In this document: in pieces, positions 1 through 9,065 of the stretch
Layout: each line of letters opens with the position of its first letter
How positions within the stretch are numbered: the first letter of the stretch is position 1
From: Streptomyces populi
GTDB lineage: Bacteria; Actinomycetota; Actinomycetes; Streptomycetales; Streptomycetaceae
Direction: 5' to 3'
Length of the DNA stretch: 64,000 bases
Assembly (NCBI RefSeq): GCF_002911015.1
Contig: NZ_KZ626858.1
Span: 1-64,000, forward strand
Notes under the pieces: model-generated
Told to the model about the DNA's origin: nothing
Databases searched by the model: none
The model's input: the letters and a program-made list of their open reading frames with translations, nothing else
Made by a program: the position numbers and the translations under genes

Positions 1-68
1 CGAGGGATCTCTTCCAACTCACCTCGGGAACAACGTCGTTCACCTGTCGAGCAGGGGCAGAAAGCGCC

Positions 69-890
69 TTACCGCGTTCCGGGGTGCTCGATCCGCGTGA
101 CGAACGCGGCGAGGTCGGCGACCACGCGCTCGGGCTGTTCCCAGTGGACGCAGTGACCGGCCCCCGGGTAGGCGAGGAAGTCGGCGCCGTGAATGGCGTC
201 CAGGATGGTCCGCTGGTCCTCACGGGGCAGGAACTCGTCCTGTTCGCCCCAGATGACGAGGGCGGGCACCAGGATGCCCGCGAGGGTCGCGCGGAGATCG
301 GCGTCGAGGAGACCGCGGGCGGTGTCCTTCCAGACGTACGCGGGAAGTTTGAGGTTCTCCTCGATCATGGTCTCGACGAAGCCCCGGGCGATCGGGCGGG
401 CCACCGTGCCGGCCAGGAAGTCCTCGACGAACGCGCGGGGCACGGGATCGGGCAGGGCTTCCATGGCCTTCACCAGCCTGGTGACGGCCGGTTTGTCCGC
501 GAGGGTGCCGGGGACGCCGAGCAGCACCAGACCCGCGATGCGGTCGGGGTGGCTGCCGGCGACGATGCGGGCCGGCACTCCGCCGCTGGACGCCCCGACC
601 AGGACGGCACGGGGGATGTCGACCGCGTCCAGGAAGGCCACCAGGTCCGCGGCGAAGTCGTCGGGGGTGTAGCCCTCCGGGGGCCGGCCGGCGTCGCCGT
701 GCCCGCGCTGGGTGGGCGCGTAACCGTGCAGGGACGCCGGAAGGCGCCTCAGGAGGGGTTCGAAGGACCACCAGGAGTCGGCCAGACCGTGCACGAAGAC
801 GACCGGTGTACCACCGGGGTAGCCGGCGTCGGCGTACGGAAGGGTGAGCCCTTCCCGCACCTGCGCGGACTTCAGGGAGATCACGGTCAC
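69..890 (-). CDS. alpha/beta-fold hydrolase
   Basis: 273 aa. It has the alpha/beta-hydrolase elements in order: an oxyanion-region HG (FVHGLADSWWSF), a nucleophile elbow GASSGG, an acid Asp in VIWGEQDEF, and a catalytic His in GAGHCVHWEQP. The substrate cannot be told from sequence; the family includes esterases, epoxide hydrolases and haloperoxidase-like enzymes. The frame stays open far upstream, but I chose the GTG at 890 because AAGGAGG (complement of 900-906) sits 9 nt before it, and the upstream extension is an Arg/Pro/Gly-rich low-complexity translation. A second GTG lies two codons in. It is divergent from the thiamine-regulated operon, with no clear functional link to it. Confidence 0.85.
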   Translation of the reverse strand: MTVISLKSAQVREGLTLPYADAGYPGGTPVVFVHGLADSWWSFEPLLRRLPASLHGYAPTQRGHGDAGRPPEGYTPDDFAADLVAFLDAVDIPRAVLVGASSGGVPARIVAGSHPDRIAGLVLLGVPGTLADKPAVTRLVKAMEALPDPVPRAFVEDFLAGTVARPIARGFVETMIEENLKLPAYVWKDTARGLLDADLRATLAGILVPALVIWGEQDEFLPREDQRTILDAIHGADFLAYPGAGHCVHWEQPERVVADLAAFVTRIEHPGTR

Positions 891-1178
891 GGCACCCTGC
901 CTCCTTCCGCCCGGCCACCGGGGTCCGGGAACCCGGGAGCGGAGAGCGAGCGGCGATCCCTTCCGACAGTACCGAGGGGCGGCACCCGCCGCGCTGCGAA
1001 ACGGTCCGGCCGGGCGCCGGTCCGGGCGGGTGACCGCGGTGGGCGGGACGCCCCGCGGGGTTCGGCGCGCGGCGGCCCGGGGCGGCGCCCGTGCCGTACG
1101 CGGGGACCGGGCACGGGTTCCGGCGGCGGGACCCGCTCCCGACCGGTCCCCGGGAGCGGTTAGGGTGTGCGTCGTACC
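891..1178. other. divergent intergenic region
   Basis: Non-coding spacer between the hydrolase and the riboswitch, very G/C-rich. The only promoter-like element I see is TAGGGT (1161-1166), which would put transcription start just before the riboswitch; no good -35 hexamer lies at the right distance. Nothing else was recognised. Confidence 0.4.
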
Positions 1179-1255
1179 GGACACGGGGTGCCCGTCCCAG
1201 GGCTGAGATCACACCCGTCGAACCTGAACCAGTTCATACTGGCGGAGGGATGTCT
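1179..1255 (+). promoter_or_regulatory. TPP riboswitch (THI element)
   Basis: The conserved THI-box blocks are in order: ACGGGGTGCC (1182-1191), GGGCTGAGAT (1200-1209), ACCCGTCGAACCTGAACCAG (1213-1232) and ACTGGCGGAGGGA (1238-1250). P1 can form between GGACA (1179-1183) and TGTCT (1251-1255), including one G-U pair. The Shine-Dalgarno GGAGGG (1244-1249) is part of the aptamer itself, and the P1 3' strand occupies the spacer before the start codon at 1259. Thiamine pyrophosphate binding should therefore block ribosome access directly. This matches the downstream pyrimidine permease and thiD. Confidence 0.95.
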
Positions 1256-1258
1256 TCC

Positions 1259-2659
1259 ATGCCATCGGCGCATGTTTCCGGCGGGCTGCCCGCCGACGGC
1301 CGGCCCGCCGTCTTCGACGGACGGATGCCCGCCGCACCCGGCGACCTGCGGGTGGAGGGGCACGGCATCGAGCCGGTCCCCGAGACCAACCGGTACGGCG
1401 GGGCCGGGCGCCTGTTCACCGTGTGGTTCGCCCCGAACCTGACGATGACGGGTGTGTTCACCGGCACCATCGGCATCGCGCTGGGGCTGGACTTCACCAC
1501 CGCCCTCACGGCGGTGGTCCTCGGAACCGTGCTCGGCGCACTGCCCACCGCCTATCTCAGCACCTGGGGCGGGCTCACCGGTACCGGTCAACTCCCGCTC
1601 GCGCGGCTGGCGTTCGGCCGTGCGGTGGTGCTGCCCGGGACGCTCCAGTGGCTGTCCTCGGTCGCCTGGGACGCGTTGATCGGACTGTTCGGCGGGGACG
1701 CGCTGGCACGGCTGTGCGGCTGGCCGTTCTGGCTCGGCGTGCTGGTGACGATGGCGGCCCAGGGTGCCCTGGGCGTGCTCGGCTACGAAGCGATCCACCG
1801 TCTGCAGACCGTCATGACGTTCGTGCTCGCCGTGGCCTTCACGGTGATCGCCTGGCGGATGCTCGACGGGGTCCACCCCGCGGCGAGCGGGTCCGCCGCA
1901 GGTGCCGACCGTGTCGGCGCGTTCGTGCTCACCAGCACCATCGCGCTGAGCCTGTCGCTGTCCTGGGCGCCGTACGCCGGTGACTTCAGCCGTTATCTGC
2001 CGCGCACGACGTCCCGTCCGCGGATGTTCTGGTGCACCCTGCTCGGGCTCGTCGCGTCCTTCGTCGCGGTGCAGGTCCTCGGGCTGTGGGGCGCGTCGGT
2101 GCTGACCGACCAGACGGCGGCGGGCGTGGACACGCTGCTGGGCGGCGGTGCCGCGGGCGCGTTCGGGCTGCTGGCCGTGGCGCTCGCCGCGGTGTGCAGC
2201 AACGCCATGAACGACTACAGCGGTTCGCTGGCCCTACAGACCCTGGGGGTCCGGATACCGCGCCCGGCGGCGGCCGCCCTGGCCGCCGCGCTCGGCTTCC
2301 CGCTGGTGCTGTGGATGCACGCGGCCGACACCACCGCGCGCTTCCAGAACGTGCTGCTGTTCGTGGGCTACTGGATCCCCGGGTTCGTCGCGATCGTCGT
2401 CGTCGACTGGATCGCCCGGGGGCGGGAGCGCGCGGGCGCCCCGGTCGACGTCGCCGCCGAGATGGCACGTCCGCACTCCGGATGGCCCTCGCTCGTGGCC
2501 TTCGTCGCGGCGTTCGGCGCGGCCGTGCCGTTCATGGACACGGGCCTGTACGTGGGTCCGGTGGCCGACGCGCTGCACGGCGCCGACCTCTCGTACTACG
2601 TGGCGTTCCTCGTCGCCCTCGCCCTCTACGCCCCGCTGCGGCTGCGCCGCCGCGCCTGA
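1259..2659 (+). CDS. cytX: hydroxymethylpyrimidine permease (CytX, NCS1 family)
   Basis: 466 aa with about 12 hydrophobic segments. It has the NCS1 cytosine/purine permease signature: a short N-terminal tail with [20 protein letters not shown], then alternating membrane helices to a basic C-terminus. Placed directly behind a TPP riboswitch and in front of thiD, it most likely imports hydroxymethylpyrimidine for thiamine salvage; cytosine or another pyrimidine is possible. I chose ATG 1259 over ATG 1250 because GGAGGG (1244-1249) is 9 nt from the former and abuts the latter. thiD follows after 67 nt, probably as one operon. Confidence 0.9.
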   Translation: MPSAHVSGGLPADGRPAVFDGRMPAAPGDLRVEGHGIEPVPETNRYGGAGRLFTVWFAPNLTMTGVFTGTIGIALGLDFTTALTAVVLGTVLGALPTAYLSTWGGLTGTGQLPLARLAFGRAVVLPGTLQWLSSVAWDALIGLFGGDALARLCGWPFWLGVLVTMAAQGALGVLGYEAIHRLQTVMTFVLAVAFTVIAWRMLDGVHPAASGSAAGADRVGAFVLTSTIALSLSLSWAPYAGDFSRYLPRTTSRPRMFWCTLLGLVASFVAVQVLGLWGASVLTDQTAAGVDTLLGGGAAGAFGLLAVALAAVCSNAMNDYSGSLALQTLGVRIPRPAAAALAAALGFPLVLWMHAADTTARFQNVLLFVGYWIPGFVAIVVVDWIARGRERAGAPVDVAAEMARPHSGWPSLVAFVAAFGAAVPFMDTGLYVGPVADALHGADLSYYVAFLVALALYAPLRLRRRA

Positions 2660-2726
2660 GGCCCGCCCGCCGCTCCACCGGCCGCGGGCCCTCGGGCCCG
2701 GCGCCGTACCCGAGAGGAACACCCCC

Positions 2727-3524
2727 ATGACCGCACCGCCCCGCGTCCTGACCGTCGCCGGATCCGATTCCGGTGGAGGCGCAGGGATCCAGGCCGACCT
2801 GAAGACCATGCTCGCGCTGGGCGCCCACGGGATGAGCGTGCTCACCGCCGTGACCGCGCAGAACTCCGTGGGGGTGCAGGGGGCTTGGGAACTGCCGGAG
2901 GAAGCGGTGCGGGCCCAGTACCGCAGCGTGGTCGACGACATCGGCGTCCAGGCCGTGAAGACGGGGATGCTCTCGTCGCCCGGACTGGTCGCCACCGTCG
3001 CCGAGTTGCTGTCCGACGTGGGCGTCCCGGTCGTCGTGGACCCGGTGAGCGTCTCCAAGCACGGGGACCGGCTGCTGGCCGACGACGCGCTGGACGCCGT
3101 ACGGACCCTGCTGCTGCCGCGGGCGACCGTGGCCACCCCGAACCTCGACGAGGTCGCCCAGCTCACCGGGGTGAAGGTGGACGGCGAGACGGGTATGCGC
3201 CGGGCCGCCGGACTGCTGCTCGCGTTCGGTCCCCGCTGGGTGCTGGTGAAGGGCGGCCACCTGCCCGGCGAGGCGGTCGACCTGCTCACCGACGGAACCG
3301 CCGAGCACTGGCTGCGCGCGCCGCGCCACGACAACCGGCACACGCACGGTACGGGGTGCACGCTCGCCTCGGCCGTCGCGGTGGGCCTGGCCGAGGGCCT
3401 CGAGGTGCCGGAGGCCGTACGGCGGGCCAAGGAGTACGTGACCGCCGCGATCGAGGCCGGTTTCGCGCTCGGTGCCGGCATCGGACCGGTGGACCACGGA
3501 TGGCGGCTGCGCCGGGAGGGCTGA
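2727..3524 (+). CDS. thiD: bifunctional hydroxymethylpyrimidine kinase/phosphomethylpyrimidine kinase ThiD
   Basis: 265 aa, the usual ThiD length. It phosphorylates HMP and then HMP-phosphate to HMP-PP, the pyrimidine precursor of thiamine. Ribokinase-superfamily motifs are clear: [18 protein letters not shown] at the N-terminus, the [12 protein letters not shown] core, and the anion-hole/catalytic-base motif [12 protein letters not shown] near residue 210. AGAGGAA precedes the ATG. It is second in the riboswitch-controlled operon, so imported HMP is trapped by phosphorylation. Confidence 0.95.
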   Translation: MTAPPRVLTVAGSDSGGGAGIQADLKTMLALGAHGMSVLTAVTAQNSVGVQGAWELPEEAVRAQYRSVVDDIGVQAVKTGMLSSPGLVATVAELLSDVGVPVVVDPVSVSKHGDRLLADDALDAVRTLLLPRATVATPNLDEVAQLTGVKVDGETGMRRAAGLLLAFGPRWVLVKGGHLPGEAVDLLTDGTAEHWLRAPRHDNRHTHGTGCTLASAVAVGLAEGLEVPEAVRRAKEYVTAAIEAGFALGAGIGPVDHGWRLRREG

Positions 3525-3541
3525 CCCCCTCGAGGCCGTGG

Positions 3542-3579
3542 TCCGGGGCGCCGCGCGGCCTCCTCCGCCCGGCGCCGGA
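3542..3579 (+). terminator. possible terminator after thiD
   Basis: Inverted repeat GGCGCCG (3547-3553) / CGGCGCC (3570-3576), extended across a 2-nt bulge by TCCG/CGGA, about 18 nt beyond the thiD stop. There is no U-tract, as is common in Streptomyces. Confidence 0.4.
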
Positions 3580-3722
3580 CACCCGTTCCGCGGTCCCGCG
3601 CAGCTCCTGCCCCGGACGCTGAACACCCCGGCCCCTCCCGTGCGTACTGATCGGAACAGCGACAGTCGTCTGCTCTCCCGTCAGGTACGCGGACAGGCAG
3701 ATCCGGATCCAAGGAGCACACC

Positions 3723-5165
3723 ATGAAGGCGACCGCGCAGATCGGCGTCACAGGGCTCGCGGTGATGGGCCGCAATCTGGCCCGCAACTTCGCCAGGAAC
3801 GGCTACACCGTCGCCGTCCACAACCGCACGCCCGCGCGCACCAAGGCACTGGTCGAGGAGTTCGGGCACGAGGGCGCCTTCGTCGCGGCCGAGTCGGCCG
3901 AGGACTTCGTGGCGGCGCTGGAGCGCCCCCGCCGCCTCATGATCATGGTGCAGGCGGGTGCCGCCACCGACGCCGTCATCGAGGAGTTCGCCCCGCTGCT
4001 CGAAACCGGTGACATGATCATCGACGGGGGCAACGCCCACTTCTCCGACACCCGTCGCCGCGAACAGTCGCTGCGCGAGCGCGGCATCCACTTCGTCGGC
4101 GCGGGTGTGTCAGGCGGCGAGGAGGGCGCCCTCAACGGGCCGAGCATCATGCCCGGCGGTTCCCCGGAGTCGTACGCCTCGCTCGGTCCGATGTTCGAGT
4201 CGATCAGTGCCAAGGTCGACGGCGAGCCCTGTGCCACGCACGTCGGCACGGACGGTGCCGGCCACTTCGTCAAGATGGTGCACAACGGCATCGAGTACGC
4301 CGACATGCAGCTGATCGGCGAGGCCTACGACCTGCTCCGCCGCGTCGGCGGCTACACCCCGCCGCAGATCGCGGAGATCTTCCGGCGCTGGAACAAGGGC
4401 CGCCTCGACTCGTACCTGATCGAGATCACCGCCGAGGTCCTCGCGCACACGGACGCCGCCACCGGGGAGCCGTTCGTCGACGTCGTGGTGGACGCCGCAG
4501 GGCAGAAGGGCACCGGCCGCTGGACCGTGCAGACCGCGCTGGACCTCGGCTCCCCCGTGACCGCCATCGCGCAGGCGACCTTCGCCCGGGCCGCCTCCAG
4601 CCAGGACGGGCTGCGCGCCGCCTACCGCGGTCTGCCCGGCGGCACTCACTGGGACCTGTCGGGGACCGAGGCCGAGCGCTTCACCAGCCAGGTCGAACAC
4701 GCCCTGTACGCCTCGAAGCTGATCGCCTACGACCAGGGCTGGAAGATGATCCTGGACGCCGCCGCCGAGTACGGCTGGGACATCGACCTCGGCGAGGTGG
4801 CGAAGATCTGGCGCGGCGGCTGCATCATCCGCGCGGCATTCCTCGACCGCATCCGGGCCGCGTACGCCGTCGACCCGGGCCTGGTCAGCCTGCTGTCCGA
4901 CGCGGGGTTCGCCACCGAGATCAAGGACGCCCAGGTGCCGTGGCGCGAGGTCGTCTCCATCGCCACCCGCAGAGGCGTCCCGGTACCCGCGTTCTCCGCG
5001 GCCCTGTCCTACTACGACACCCTGCGCGCCGACCGGCTGCCGGCCGCCCTCACCCAGGGCCAGCGCGACTTCTTCGGCGCCCACACCTACCGGCGCACCG
5101 ACCGCCAGGGCAGCTTCCACACACTGTGGGGCGAGCCGTCCCGCGACGAGACCGAGATGCTGTGA
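3723..5165 (+). CDS. gnd: 6-phosphogluconate dehydrogenase (decarboxylating, GndA type)
   Basis: 480 aa, full length for the long decarboxylating form. It oxidises 6-phosphogluconate to ribulose-5-phosphate with release of CO2 and reduction of NADP+. The N-terminal Rossmann motif is GVTGLAVMGRNLARN and the cofactor-loop HNRTPART follows. The substrate region has VGAGVSGGEEGALNGPSIMPGG, then HNGIEYADMQLIGEAYDLL and GTGRWTVQTALDLG. AAGGAG lies 7 nt before the ATG. It faces pflA across a bidirectional hairpin. Supplying pentose phosphates could feed the phosphoketolase further along, but that link is only inferred. Confidence 0.95.
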   Translation: MKATAQIGVTGLAVMGRNLARNFARNGYTVAVHNRTPARTKALVEEFGHEGAFVAAESAEDFVAALERPRRLMIMVQAGAATDAVIEEFAPLLETGDMIIDGGNAHFSDTRRREQSLRERGIHFVGAGVSGGEEGALNGPSIMPGGSPESYASLGPMFESISAKVDGEPCATHVGTDGAGHFVKMVHNGIEYADMQLIGEAYDLLRRVGGYTPPQIAEIFRRWNKGRLDSYLIEITAEVLAHTDAATGEPFVDVVVDAAGQKGTGRWTVQTALDLGSPVTAIAQATFARAASSQDGLRAAYRGLPGGTHWDLSGTEAERFTSQVEHALYASKLIAYDQGWKMILDAAAEYGWDIDLGEVAKIWRGGCIIRAAFLDRIRAAYAVDPGLVSLLSDAGFATEIKDAQVPWREVVSIATRRGVPVPAFSAALSYYDTLRADRLPAALTQGQRDFFGAHTYRRTDRQGSFHTLWGEPSRDETEML

Positions 5166-5177
5166 CCCCACTCGGGT

Positions 5178-5239
5178 GACACATGAGCGAGGAGCGGGCC
5201 GCACACCCCGGCGGGGGACGCGCGGCCCGCTCCCGTGTC
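5178..5239. terminator. bidirectional terminator between gnd and pflA
   Basis: Perfect 12-bp stem GGAGCGGGCCGC (5191-5202) / GCGGCCCGCTCC (5222-5233) with a 19-nt loop, and an outer GACAC/GTGTC extension. It lies exactly in the gap between two convergent genes. Confidence 0.75.
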
Positions 5240-5977
5240 TCACTGGGCGGCGAGTCCCCGGGACCTGAACTGTTCGCGGACGCGTTCGGTCAGGGCGGGG
5301 TCGGGTACGGGGTTGTCCCGCAGGGGGAAGGGGATGCCCAGGGCCTCGTACTTGGGGGCGCCCATCTTGTGGAACGGGAGGACGTCGACGCGGTCGACGT
5401 TCCCGAGCCCGGAGAGGAACCGGGCGAGTCCGTCGACGGTCTCGGGGGCGTCGGTGTGGCCGGGGACGAGGACGTAGCGGATCCACACCGGGATGCCGAG
5501 GCGGTCGAGCCGGGTCGCGAAGTTGAGCGTCGGGGCGAGTTCGCCGCCGGTGAGCTTGCGGTAGGCGTCGACGTCGAAGGACTTGATGTCGAGCAGCACC
5601 AGGTCGGTGTCCGCGAGGAGCCGGTCGTCGGCGCGGGAGCCGAGGAAGCCGGAGGTGTCCACGGCGGTGTGCAGTCCGGCCTCCTTGCAGCGGCGCAGTA
5701 CCTCTCCGGTGAAGGCGGGCTGGAGCAGGGGCTCGCCGCCGGTGACGGTCACCCCTCCCCCGGCGGCGGTGATGAACGGCCGGTACTTCTCGATCTCCGC
5801 CATCACCTCGTCGACGGTGGCCTCCTTGCCGTCGCGCATGTGCCAGGTGTCGGGGTTGGCGCAGTAGAGGCAGCGCAGCGGGCAGCCGTTGACGAAGAGG
5901 ACGAACCGGGTCCCGGGACCGTCCACACCGGTGGACAGGTCCCAGGAGTGGATCCGGCCCGTCGTGGCCGTCCTCAC
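5240..5977 (-). CDS. pflA: pyruvate formate-lyase activating enzyme (radical SAM)
   Basis: 245 aa. The radical-SAM cluster motif CPLRCLYC (CxxxCxxC, residues about 32-39) is intact, followed by the glycine-rich SAM-binding stretch [17 protein letters not shown]. It should use SAM and a 4Fe-4S cluster to install the glycyl radical on PflB. The GTG start overlaps the pflB stop (GTGA), so translation is probably coupled. PFL systems are oxygen-sensitive and uncommon in aerobic streptomycetes, which fits the low-oxygen theme of the neighbouring genes. Confidence 0.93.
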   Translation of the reverse strand: MRTATTGRIHSWDLSTGVDGPGTRFVLFVNGCPLRCLYCANPDTWHMRDGKEATVDEVMAEIEKYRPFITAAGGGVTVTGGEPLLQPAFTGEVLRRCKEAGLHTAVDTSGFLGSRADDRLLADTDLVLLDIKSFDVDAYRKLTGGELAPTLNFATRLDRLGIPVWIRYVLVPGHTDAPETVDGLARFLSGLGNVDRVDVLPFHKMGAPKYEALGIPFPLRDNPVPDPALTERVREQFRSRGLAAQ

Positions 5978-8247
5978 AGTGCTCCGTGGAAGGTGCGGCT
6001 GATGACGTCGAGCTGCTGCTCACGGGTCAGGCGGACGAAGTTGACGGCGTAGCCGGAGACCCGGATGGTCAGCTCCGGGTACTTGTCCGGGTGCTCCATC
6101 GCGTCCTCCAGGGTCGCCCGGTCCAGGATGTTGACGTTCATGTGGAAGCCGCCGGAGGCCATGTAGGCGTCGAGGATGCCGACGAGGTGGCCGGCGCGCT
6201 CGGCGGGCACGTGTCCGAGTCCCTCCGGGGTGATCGTCGTCGTCAGGGAGATGCCGTCGCGGGCGTGCTCGTAGGGCAGCTTGGCGACGGAGAGCGCGGA
6301 GGCGGCGACCCCGTGCCGGTCGCGGCCGTTCATCGGGTTCGCGCCGGGCGCGAAGGGCGCTCCCGCGCGGCGGCCGTCGGGCGTGTTGCCGGTGTGCTTG
6401 CCGTAGACGACGTTCGAGGTGATCGTCAGCACCGACTGGGTGTGCTCGGCGTCCCGGTAGGTGGGGTGCTCGCGCACCTTGTTCATGAAGGAGTCCACCA
6501 GGGCGACGGCGATGGAGTCGGCCCGGTCGTCGTTGTTGCCGTACGCCGGGTAGTCGCCCTCGGTCTCGTAGTCGACGGCCAGGCCGGTCTCGTCCCGGAT
6601 CACCTTGACCCGGGCGTACTTGACGGCGGACAGGCTGTCGACGGCGACGGAGAGGCCGGCGATGCCGCAGGCCATGAAGCGGTGCACGGGGTGGTCGTGG
6701 AGCGCCATCTCGATGCGTTCGTAGGCGTACTTGTCGTGCATGTAGTGGATGACGTTGAGTGCGTTGACGTACGTCTCGGCCAGCCAGTCCAGCATGACGT
6801 CGTACGCCTTGGACAGTTCGTCGTGGTCCAGGTACTCCCCCGCCAGGGCCGGGGTCTCGGGAGCGACCTGCTCGCCGCTCATCTCGTCCCGGCCGCCGTT
6901 GATCGCGTACAGCAGCGCCTTGGCGAGGTTGACCCGCGCGCCGAAGAACTGCATCTGCCGGCCGACCGCCATCGCGGAGACGCAGCAGGCGATCGCGGTG
7001 TCGTCACCGGTGCGGGGCCGCATGAGTTCGTCGGACTCGTACTGGACGGCGCTGGTGTCGATGGAGACCTGGGCGCAGAACTCCTTGAAACCGGCGGGGA
7101 GCCGGGGCGACCAGAAGACGGTGAGGTTGGGCTCGGGGGCCGGTCCCAGGTTGTAGAGGGTCTGAAGGAAGCGGAACGAGGTGCGGGTGACCAGGGGACG
7201 GCCGTCCTCGCCGATGCCGCCGATGGACTCCGTGACCCAGGTCGGGTCCCCGGAGAACAGCGCGTCGTACTCGGGAGTGCGCAGGAACCGTACGATGCGC
7301 AGCTTGATCACGAAGTCGTCGACCAGTTCCTGGGCCCGGGTCTCGTCCAGGGCCCCGGCGGCCAGGTCTCGCTGGAGGTAGACGTCCAGGAAGGTCGAGG
7401 TGCGGCCCAGGGACATCGCCGCGCCGTTCTGTTCCTTCACGGCGGCGAGATAGCCCAGGTACAGCCACTGCACGGCCTCGTGGGCGGTGGCCGCGGGACG
7501 GGAGACGTCACAGCCGTACGTCGCCGCCATCCGGGTCAGTTCACCCAACGCCTTGATCTGCTCGGCGAGTTCCTCGCGGTCGCGGACGATGTGCTCGGTG
7601 GAGGGCGCCGCGTCGAGGACGGCGCGTTCCGCGCGCTTGGCGGCGATGAGCCGGTCGGTGCCGTACAGGGCGACGCGCCGGTAGTCGCCGATGATCCGGC
7701 CCCGGCCGTAGGCGTCGGGCAGGCCGGTGATGATGCCGGCCTTGCGGGCGGCGCGCATCGCGGGAGTGTACGCGTCGAAGACGCCGTCGTTGTGGGTCTT
7801 GCGGTAGGTCCCGAAGACGCGGGTGACGAATTCGTCGGGCTCGTAGCCGTACGCCTTCAGTCCGTTCTCGACCATGCGCAGACCGCCGCCCGGCATGATG
7901 GCGCGCTTCAGCGGAGCGTCGGTCTGGAGGCCGACGATCAGCTCCCGCTCGCGGTCGATGTATCCGGGGGCGTGCGAGGTGATCGTGGACGGGGTCGCGG
8001 TGTCGACGTCGAGGATCCCCTTCCTCCGCTCCTCGGGGAAGAGCGCGCTGACCTTGCCCCAGACGGCCCGGGTTCGCTCCGTCGGGCCGGCCAGGAAGGT
8101 GGCGTCCCCCTCGTAGGGCGTGTAGTTGGCCTGGATGAAGTCGCGGACGTCGACGCGCTCGCGCCATGCCGTTCCGGCGAAGCCCTGCCACGCCTCGGCC
8201 GTCCGGCCCTCGGTCTCCCGGCCCTCGGCCGCCACCGTTGTGGTCAT
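5974..8247 (-). CDS. pflB: formate C-acetyltransferase (pyruvate formate-lyase)
   Basis: 757 aa, the size of the Escherichia coli enzyme. It converts pyruvate and CoA to acetyl-CoA and formate. The catalytic Cys-Cys pair is visible in [12 protein letters not shown] (about residue 420), and the glycyl-radical site in RVSGYAVNF (about residue 732), so both key positions are intact. I took ATG 8247, preceded at 7 nt by AGGGAG, rather than the upstream in-frame start. pflA follows with a 4-nt overlap. No formate dehydrogenase or formate channel is in the window. A DosR-like palindrome lies about 140 nt upstream. Confidence 0.95.
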   Translation of the reverse strand: MTTTVAAEGRETEGRTAEAWQGFAGTAWRERVDVRDFIQANYTPYEGDATFLAGPTERTRAVWGKVSALFPEERRKGILDVDTATPSTITSHAPGYIDRERELIVGLQTDAPLKRAIMPGGGLRMVENGLKAYGYEPDEFVTRVFGTYRKTHNDGVFDAYTPAMRAARKAGIITGLPDAYGRGRIIGDYRRVALYGTDRLIAAKRAERAVLDAAPSTEHIVRDREELAEQIKALGELTRMAATYGCDVSRPAATAHEAVQWLYLGYLAAVKEQNGAAMSLGRTSTFLDVYLQRDLAAGALDETRAQELVDDFVIKLRIVRFLRTPEYDALFSGDPTWVTESIGGIGEDGRPLVTRTSFRFLQTLYNLGPAPEPNLTVFWSPRLPAGFKEFCAQVSIDTSAVQYESDELMRPRTGDDTAIACCVSAMAVGRQMQFFGARVNLAKALLYAINGGRDEMSGEQVAPETPALAGEYLDHDELSKAYDVMLDWLAETYVNALNVIHYMHDKYAYERIEMALHDHPVHRFMACGIAGLSVAVDSLSAVKYARVKVIRDETGLAVDYETEGDYPAYGNNDDRADSIAVALVDSFMNKVREHPTYRDAEHTQSVLTITSNVVYGKHTGNTPDGRRAGAPFAPGANPMNGRDRHGVAASALSVAKLPYEHARDGISLTTTITPEGLGHVPAERAGHLVGILDAYMASGGFHMNVNILDRATLEDAMEHPDKYPELTIRVSGYAVNFVRLTREQQLDVISRTFHGAL

Positions 8248-8382
8248 TGCCGGTCTCCCTCGCACAGTGTCCAGGTGTTCGGCGCTTCCGCGCCTTCCGC
8301 GTCTTCGATCCTTGTCGTCCGGGCCGGCCCCGGCGAGGGCCGGACAGCACCGGCGTTCACGCCGAAAGCCCTCGGCCGGGTA

Positions 8383-8396
8383 GGGCCGTTCGGCCT
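8383..8396. promoter_or_regulatory. DosR-like palindromic box (pflB)
   Basis: GGGCC-GTTC-GGCCT, one of seven sites fitting GGRCC/GGGCC-N4-GGYCC in this island. It lies between pflB and the 8405-8845 gene, upstream of pflB. A looser inverted repeat GCCGA...TCGGC (8361-8376) is centred about 21 bp closer to pflB. Confidence 0.6.
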
Positions 8397-8404
8397 CCTG
8401 CGCC

Positions 8405-8845
8405 TCACAGGGGCAGTTCGACGCCGTACAGCGTGCGGCCTCCCACGAGTTCGCGGCCGGTGACCAGTTCGGACGCGATCCGGATGAAGACGTCGCGGGG
8501 CGAGGCCACCCAGGAACGGGGCCCCGTCCGGATGAGGTGATCGTGCTCGGCGGGGTCGCTCACCACCAGGGCGTGGCCCGTCACGACCACGCTCCAGCCG
8601 GAGTGCGCGGCCGCGTCCACCGCGTCGGCCTCGAACGCCACCACCACGCCGTCGATGGAGCGGGCCAGTTCCGAGTCGGCCGACGTCCGCAGCACGACGG
8701 CGGACTCACCGTCGAGACCGAAGTTGACCGGCACGACCGCGGGCAGGGCGTTCCGCGTGTGGACCACCCTGCCGATGGGAGCGCCGCCGAGCCGGTCCAG
8801 GCACTCCTGCCGGCCGAGTTCACGAAAGCCGTCGTTGGGATTCAT
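8405..8845 (-). CDS. pyridoxamine 5'-phosphate oxidase-fold flavin/F420-binding protein
   Basis: 146 aa, one compact split-barrel domain: [19 protein letters not shown], then a strand pair [20 protein letters not shown] and [17 protein letters not shown]. Small proteins of this type bind FMN or F420, and several are hypoxia-induced in actinobacteria. The biochemical substrate is unknown. The start is uncertain: ATG 8845 is preferred, but TTG 8857 and GTG 8848 are in frame, and no strong Shine-Dalgarno is seen (GAGAG 12 nt upstream of the ATG). It shares fold and probably role with the C-terminal half of the next gene. Confidence 0.8.
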   Translation of the reverse strand: MNPNDGFRELGRQECLDRLGGAPIGRVVHTRNALPAVVPVNFGLDGESAVVLRTSADSELARSIDGVVVAFEADAVDAAAHSGWSVVVTGHALVVSDPAEHDHLIRTGPRSWVASPRDVFIRIASELVTGRELVGGRTLYGVELPL

Positions 8846-8890
8846 CACCGGAGCCAACTCTCACGCGTCGGGGCGGCACAGCAGTGCGGC

Positions 8891-8920
8891 ACAGCGGTAC
8901 AGCGGTACAGCGGTACAGCG
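8891..8920. repeat. 8-bp tandem repeat
   Basis: ACAGCGGT repeated three times, followed by a partial fourth copy (ACAGCG), in the spacer between the two PNPOx-fold genes, about 45-75 nt upstream of the first one's start. Confidence 0.9.
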
Positions 8921-8960
8921 ACATACGGTTCAGATTCCGGCGGCCGGCGCAGGGGGTACA

Positions 8961-8974
8961 GGGCCCATTGGTCC
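8961..8974. promoter_or_regulatory. DosR-like palindromic box (PNPOx gene)
   Basis: GGGCC-CATT-GGTCC, about 115 nt upstream of the 8405-8845 gene start. It has the same arm and spacer lengths as the other island boxes. Confidence 0.5.
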
Positions 8975-9065
8975 CGGCCGGACGGAGAGTGGCCGCTTCC
9001 CGGCGACCGCTTCCCGGCCGCCGCTTTCCGACGACCGCCTCCGGGCCGCCGGCCCGGCGCCCGCG

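Noticed and set aside
1250..1252. ATG 1250 as start of the permease
   Set aside because: It abuts the Shine-Dalgarno with no spacer; ATG 1259 has 9 nt spacing.
5986..8463. 825-codon open frame on the plus strand opposite pflB
   Set aside because: Mirror of pflB codon structure, Val/Asp/Gly-rich, no domain; pflB has intact catalytic motifs on the other strand.
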